From Anaerolineae bacterium CG2_30_64_16 (GTDB taxonomy: Bacteria; Chloroflexota; Anaerolineae; CG2-30-64-16): DNA of 10,915 nucleotides. The notes beneath the pieces were generated by a model that was not told the DNA's origin, did no database searches, and worked only from the letters and a program-made list of their open reading frames with translations. This document shows, piece by piece, positions 8,059 to 10,915 of this stretch. The stretch lies in the NCBI GenBank assembly GCA_001871755.1, contig MNXL01000223.1, positions 1-10,915 on the forward strand, read 5' to 3'. Within the stretch, counting starts at the first letter, position 1. Every line of letters starts with the position of its first letter. Both the position numbers and the translations under genes were made by a program.

Positions 8059-9162
8059 CTAGCTCAGCAATCCCCAGATGGAGAAGGCGACAATAACGAT
8101 GACAGTAACGACTCCCGCAATGATCGCGAACGGTCGCCTGCGCGGTTCAGCGTGGGGATTCCGATCAAGAAAAGGCAACAGCAATAGCAGAAAGCCACCG
8201 ATGATCGGCACCAGGACTCCCACAACGCGAGGCACGACTTTGAAGAACTGGTACACGAAAAGGAAGTACCACTCCGGCTTGATATGCTCCGGTGTCACCA
8301 GCGGATCTGCCGGTTCCGCCAACCCCACTGGCCGCAGCGAGACCAATATGATCAGAACGGCCAACATCACGTACCAGGCGATGAATTCGTCCAGCACGTA
8401 GTTGGGGAAGAAAGGCAAGAGTCCCACGCGCTTCTGCGGGCCAGCCTTGGCCGTCGAGCCGGCGCCCATCTCCGGGACCGCCTTAGCCCCAACCTTGCGG
8501 GTCGGATCCGCCAGACCTTGCACGTGCAGCAGCACCAGATGCACCAGCAGCACTCCGGCGAACGCCAGTGGCAGCACCAGCACATGGGTACCGAAAAAGC
8601 GGCTCAGCGTCCGGGCGGTCACCGTCGTGCCACCTCGGAGAAAAACGAGTAACTTCTCGCCGACTAGCGGCAACGCGCCCGCCGCCTCACTCCCGACAGT
8701 CGTGGCCCAATAGGCGCGCTGGTCCCAGGGCAGCAGGTATCCCGTGAAACCGAATCCGAGTGTGAGCAACAGCAACAGCACACCCACCACCCAGGTTAGC
8801 TCACGCGGTGGTTTGTAGGCCGCTTGAAAGAACACGCGCAACAGATGAAACACGCAGTAGATGATCATCAGATTGGCGCTCCAGGCGTGGATGCTGCGGA
8901 TGAGCCAACCGAAGTTCACCTGGTTCATGATGAAGAGGATACTACCGTAGGCGGCTTCCGGGGTAGGCTGGTAGTAGATCGCCAGCAAAATGCCTGTGAT
9001 GGCCTGAACCATGAAAAAGAAGAGGGTCAGACCGCCAAAATAATAGGTGCGGGCAGTGCGCGGGATCTCCACATGCAGCAAGCCTTCCATCATAGAACGC
9101 ACCTGGTAACGACCCTCCAGCCAATCCCAGACACGCAACACCATCGATTTTCTGGCCCCCAT
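8059..9162 (-). CDS. Cytochrome b of a bc-type complex (b6 and subunit IV parts fused)
   Basis: The 367-residue membrane protein holds the quinol-oxidising and quinone-reducing centres of a bc complex. The N-terminal part is b6-like: NFGWLIRSIHAW, PRELTWVVG, GYLLPWDQ. Heme-ligand pairs are H92/H106 and H193/H208; the 14 residues between the second pair are the spacing of b6f-type rather than bc1-type proteins. The C-terminal part matches subunit IV and has the PEWYF motif (296-300) that marks the quinol site. The length suits a fusion of both subunits. In b6 and its Bacillus relatives a Cys in YCxGG binds an extra heme; here the aligned residues read YYFGG, so that Cys is absent. The ATG at 9162 has AAGGAG 6 bases upstream and is preferred over a GTG at 9183. 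The Rieske gene lies upstream and the 14-heme gene directly downstream. Confidence 0.92.
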   Translation of the reverse strand: MGARKSMVLRVWDWLEGRYQVRSMMEGLLHVEIPRTARTYYFGGLTLFFFMVQAITGILLAIYYQPTPEAAYGSILFIMNQVNFGWLIRSIHAWSANLMIIYCVFHLLRVFFQAAYKPPRELTWVVGVLLLLLTLGFGFTGYLLPWDQRAYWATTVGSEAAGALPLVGEKLLVFLRGGTTVTARTLSRFFGTHVLVLPLAFAGVLLVHLVLLHVQGLADPTRKVGAKAVPEMGAGSTAKAGPQKRVGLLPFFPNYVLDEFIAWYVMLAVLIILVSLRPVGLAEPADPLVTPEHIKPEWYFLFVYQFFKVVPRVVGVLVPIIGGFLLLLLPFLDRNPHAEPRRRPFAIIAGVVTVIVIVAFSIWGLLS

Positions 9163-9168
9163 TGCGTT

Positions 9169-9174
9169 CTCCTT
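9169..9174 (-). promoter_or_regulatory. Ribosome binding site deciding the cytochrome b start
   Basis: AAGGAG on the minus strand, 6 bases before the ATG at 9162. The alternative GTG at 9183 would place this motif inside the coding region and has no better site of its own. Confidence 0.75.
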
Positions 9175-9300
9175 CCCACTCACGAGAGAGCATCATGGCT
9201 CACTGGGCTGCCACGCTGCGCAGATACTCCATCAAACACGTTCCGCCGAGTCAGTTTCGGTTATCCAGCAGCTTGCCCTTGCACGAACCCACCAGGTAGG

Positions 9301-9324
9301 GCCTGGCCGGGATCCTGGCCAGGC
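9301..9324 (-). other. Intercistronic hairpin directly after the Rieske stop codon
   Basis: GCCTGGCC (9301-9308) pairs with GGCCAGGC (9317-9324), a perfect 8-base stem starting two bases past the Rieske TAG on the minus strand. No U-rich tail follows, so it is not a classic terminator. It may be a partial terminator or an mRNA end stabiliser that sets Rieske levels against cytochrome b. The rest of the 164-base gap (9163-9326) shows no convincing gene. Confidence 0.5.
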
Positions 9325-9326
9325 TG

Positions 9327-9806
9327 CTAGCCCTCGCTTACATAGACAGCGTCGCCTTCCACCTGCAGTGCAAGTTGTGGCAAGGGCGCCGGTGGTGGGC
9401 CAGAAACAACCGCGCCAGTGATGGCGTTGAACCGTCCATCATGACAGGGACAGAGGATGAATTGACGCGTCTGGTCCCACTCCGTAATACAGCCCAGATG
9501 GGTACAGATGGCTGAAAAGGCTTTGAGCCCTCCTTGGGGTGTATTCACCACAATGACCGGTTTGTCGTTGACTGGAACGACCTTGCCCTGGCCGACAGGG
9601 AAGTCATCTGTCGTGCCCACCTGTGCCCGGCCACCGCCTCCACCTGACGGCCGGCCAGGTGGCCACAGATAGCCGATAACCGGGGTGAGCACGCCAACTG
9701 CCGTGGCAACAAGCGAAAAGCCGAGCAGATAATTGACAAGCTGTCGGCGGCTGACCTCGGGCACTTGACTGTTGGAACCACCATCAGACTGGATGTTCAC
9801 CGCCAT
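9327..9806 (-). CDS. Rieske [2Fe-2S] protein of a bc-type complex
   Basis: The 159-residue protein carries electrons from quinol at cytochrome b to the c-type acceptor. An SRRQLVNYLLG stretch (19-29) before a hydrophobic segment (to ~47) resembles a twin-arginine export signal kept as a membrane anchor. A PSGGGGGR hinge (53-60) follows, allowing movement of the cluster domain. Cluster motifs are CTHLGC (101-106) and CPCHDGRF (119-126): ligands C101, H103, C119 and H122, with C106 and C121 as the usual disulfide. The Gly-Ser after His in high-potential Rieske proteins is here Asp-Gly, which fits a lower-potential, menaquinol-linked centre (inference). A purine-rich site (AAGGAAGGGG) before the ATG at 9806 decides the start; the frame could run to 9866. 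It is the first gene of the respiratory cluster. Confidence 0.93.
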   Translation of the reverse strand: MAVNIQSDGGSNSQVPEVSRRQLVNYLLGFSLVATAVGVLTPVIGYLWPPGRPSGGGGGRAQVGTTDDFPVGQGKVVPVNDKPVIVVNTPQGGLKAFSAICTHLGCITEWDQTRQFILCPCHDGRFNAITGAVVSGPPPAPLPQLALQVEGDAVYVSEG

Positions 9807-9810
9807 GTTA

Positions 9811-9822
9811 CCCCTTCCTTCC
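9811..9822 (-). promoter_or_regulatory. Ribosome binding site deciding the Rieske start
   Basis: A purine run on the minus strand (GGAAGGAAGGGG) ends 4 bases before the ATG at 9806. The protein then begins 18 residues before the twin-arginine pair. Confidence 0.65.
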
Positions 9823-9935
9823 GTGAGGTTTTGCAGACGGGCAGCGCCGGTGGACGTGCTGGACAACGAGGGATTCCTCAGAGATCACACGGCCAAGGCG
9901 CGGCAAGTCTTGACGCAATGATCATTACAAGGCAT

Positions 9936-9964
9936 AATATAGCACATCTGATACCTCTTTACAA
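9936..9964 (-). promoter_or_regulatory. Promoter of the Rieske / cytochrome b / 14-heme cluster
   Basis: The minus strand has TTGTAA (9964-9959), a 17-base spacer and TATATT (9941-9936), with TG one base before the -10 box (extended -10). An inverted repeat ATAGCAC / GTGCTAT (9939-9945 and 9974-9980) brackets the spacer and -35 box and could be an operator. The leader would be about 120 bases. The rest of the 343-base gap 9807-10149 holds no gene I can support. Confidence 0.65.
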
Positions 9965-10149
9965 GGGCCAATCGTGCTATTTTTCATAGGTCAAAGCGGC
10001 ACTTTCAAGGTAGCCGTTCAGTGGATGGTACAGATAATCCGAAAAATGAGCGAACCGTGTATCCCTGGTCCAAATTCTTTCTCACCGCGTAGAAAGACGG
10101 GTTGGGCGCAGAGAACGTGACTGGGAAACAGCGAAAGGTCCCCGCCGGC

Positions 10150-10827
10150 TCACCCATCACGCGCGCCGACCACCGCGGTCACGGCCCGTTCCCACGAGTC
10201 CGCTTCCGTCTCGCTGATAGGCTCGGCGGCAAAGCGGTAGTCGTGTTTGCGGATCAGCTCGTCCAGCTCGTCTCGTAGCGGGCTGAGCGCATCGGCTTGC
10301 CAACCAGCCAGCGTGCGTTGCGCGGCTGAACCGGCCTGGGCCAACACAAGTTGAAAATGGGGCAAACACAAGCCGCCCGCCGCCACGTAACCAACCGCTA
10401 TATCGGGAGCCTTCAGATGTTTGAGCAGCGTCTTGACCGTCCGTTTGACGGCTTCCGCTTCCAAGCGACAGGCCGGGCACTCCCGAGACGGGGCCAACCG
10501 CGCCGCCAGGACGCTCTCCCCGCCAAACCAGCGCGGCCGCGACGGCATCTCGCCCTCTAGCGCCTTGATCAACGTGTTGACCACGTCCCGGTAGACGATC
10601 GCTGTGCCCAGCACACTGCCCCGCTGCGCCGCCATCCGCCAGGCGTGGCGGTAGCATGGTCCGCGCGCATCCCGGAGCTTCTCCCGCAGATCGGGATCGG
10701 TGACCCCCTCGTAGATCAACGCGTTCAGATAGCTGTCGCTCGCCTTGCGGCCCAGCCGGCAGAGCGGGCAACCTCCGACCTGCAGCGCGTCGAGCAGTTC
10801 GTGGTACAGCGTGTCTTTATCGGCCAT
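10150..10827 (-). CDS. DUF6062-like cysteine-rich protein with two CX2C/CX2H half-sites
   Basis: The 225-residue protein is soluble, with no signal peptide or membrane segment. It has two similar metal-site patterns: C20-PL-C23 with C58-YR-H61 (34 residues between), and C117-PA-C120 with C154-LP-H157 (33 residues between). Each set could bind one zinc ion, and the matching spacing suggests an internal duplication. The N-terminus (CPLCRLGRKASDSYLNALIYEGVTD-like order, then a Cys/His pair) recalls DUF6062 proteins, whose function is not known to me. The ATG at 10827 has GGGGTGA upstream. It lies upstream of the Rieske promoter on the same strand, but the 343-base gap and separate promoter make shared transcription uncertain. 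A link to heme or iron-sulfur handling would be speculation. Confidence 0.6.
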   Translation of the reverse strand: MADKDTLYHELLDALQVGGCPLCRLGRKASDSYLNALIYEGVTDPDLREKLRDARGPCYRHAWRMAAQRGSVLGTAIVYRDVVNTLIKALEGEMPSRPRWFGGESVLAARLAPSRECPACRLEAEAVKRTVKTLLKHLKAPDIAVGYVAAGGLCLPHFQLVLAQAGSAAQRTLAGWQADALSPLRDELDELIRKHDYRFAAEPISETEADSWERAVTAVVGARDG

Positions 10828-10855
10828 CGGCTATCACCCCAAGCAGAGAAAAGGA

Positions 10856-10887
10856 AGACCTCCGAAGTCGCAGCCATCCGGAGGTCT
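10856..10887 (-). terminator. Terminator-like hairpin upstream of the DUF6062-like gene
   Basis: AGACCTCCG (10856-10864) pairs with CGGAGGTCT (10879-10887), a perfect 9-base stem with a 14-base loop. On the minus strand it is followed by TCCTTTTCTCTG, a U-rich tail. It most likely ends a minus-strand gene lying beyond the right edge. An attenuator in the leader of the 10150-10827 gene is the alternative. Confidence 0.55.
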
Positions 10888-10915
10888 CATGGTATCACCG
10901 TCTTCAGGACAGTTC

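Overview
The window reads as a chromosomal or metagenomic fragment of a GC-rich bacterium. A member of the Chloroflexota (Anaerolineae-like) is my best guess. It rests on a secreted Asl1-type glycoside-hydrolase-like protein with CARDB-like repeats and an 'LNLPLV' linker, on a DUF6062-like cysteine protein, and on a bc-type complex joined to very heme-rich cytochromes. This is an inference from style and gene content; no marker gene is present.

Layout: one plus-strand gene (1-2096, open at the left edge) encodes the glycoside-hydrolase-like surface protein. Everything else lies on the minus strand. Reading that strand from right to left: a terminator-like hairpin (10856-10887); a 225-residue protein with two matching CX2C/CX2H half-sites (10827-10150); a promoter (9964-9936); a Rieske iron-sulfur protein (9806-9327); a fused cytochrome b (9162-8059); a 14-heme membrane-tailed cytochrome c (8039-6291); a second, near-consensus promoter (6212-6185); a NapC/NirT-like cytochrome with 12 heme motifs (6000-4273); a strong hairpin terminator (4206-4168); a third promoter (4116-4088); and an acetyl-CoA synthetase gene (4022-2115), which converges on the glycoside-hydrolase gene with an 18-base gap.

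The core of the window is a putative quinol-oxidising electron-transfer module. Rieske plus cytochrome b is the catalytic heart of a bc complex, but no cytochrome c1 or f follows. Its place is taken by a 14-heme cytochrome with a signal peptide and a C-terminal membrane anchor, followed by a membrane-anchored cytochrome carrying 12 heme sites. The two cytochromes share the same diheme repeat module. Electrons would go from menaquinol through the Rieske protein and cytochrome b into up to 26 c-type hemes outside the membrane. The terminal acceptor is not encoded here.

The acetyl-CoA synthetase is complete and well conserved along its whole length except for one in-frame TAG at codon 346, where the family usually has an aromatic residue. 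Three neighbouring genes end naturally in TAG, so genome-wide amber recoding is unlikely. A recent nonsense mutation or a sequence error is the simplest reading.

No tRNA, rRNA, CRISPR array, insertion sequence or integrase was seen.
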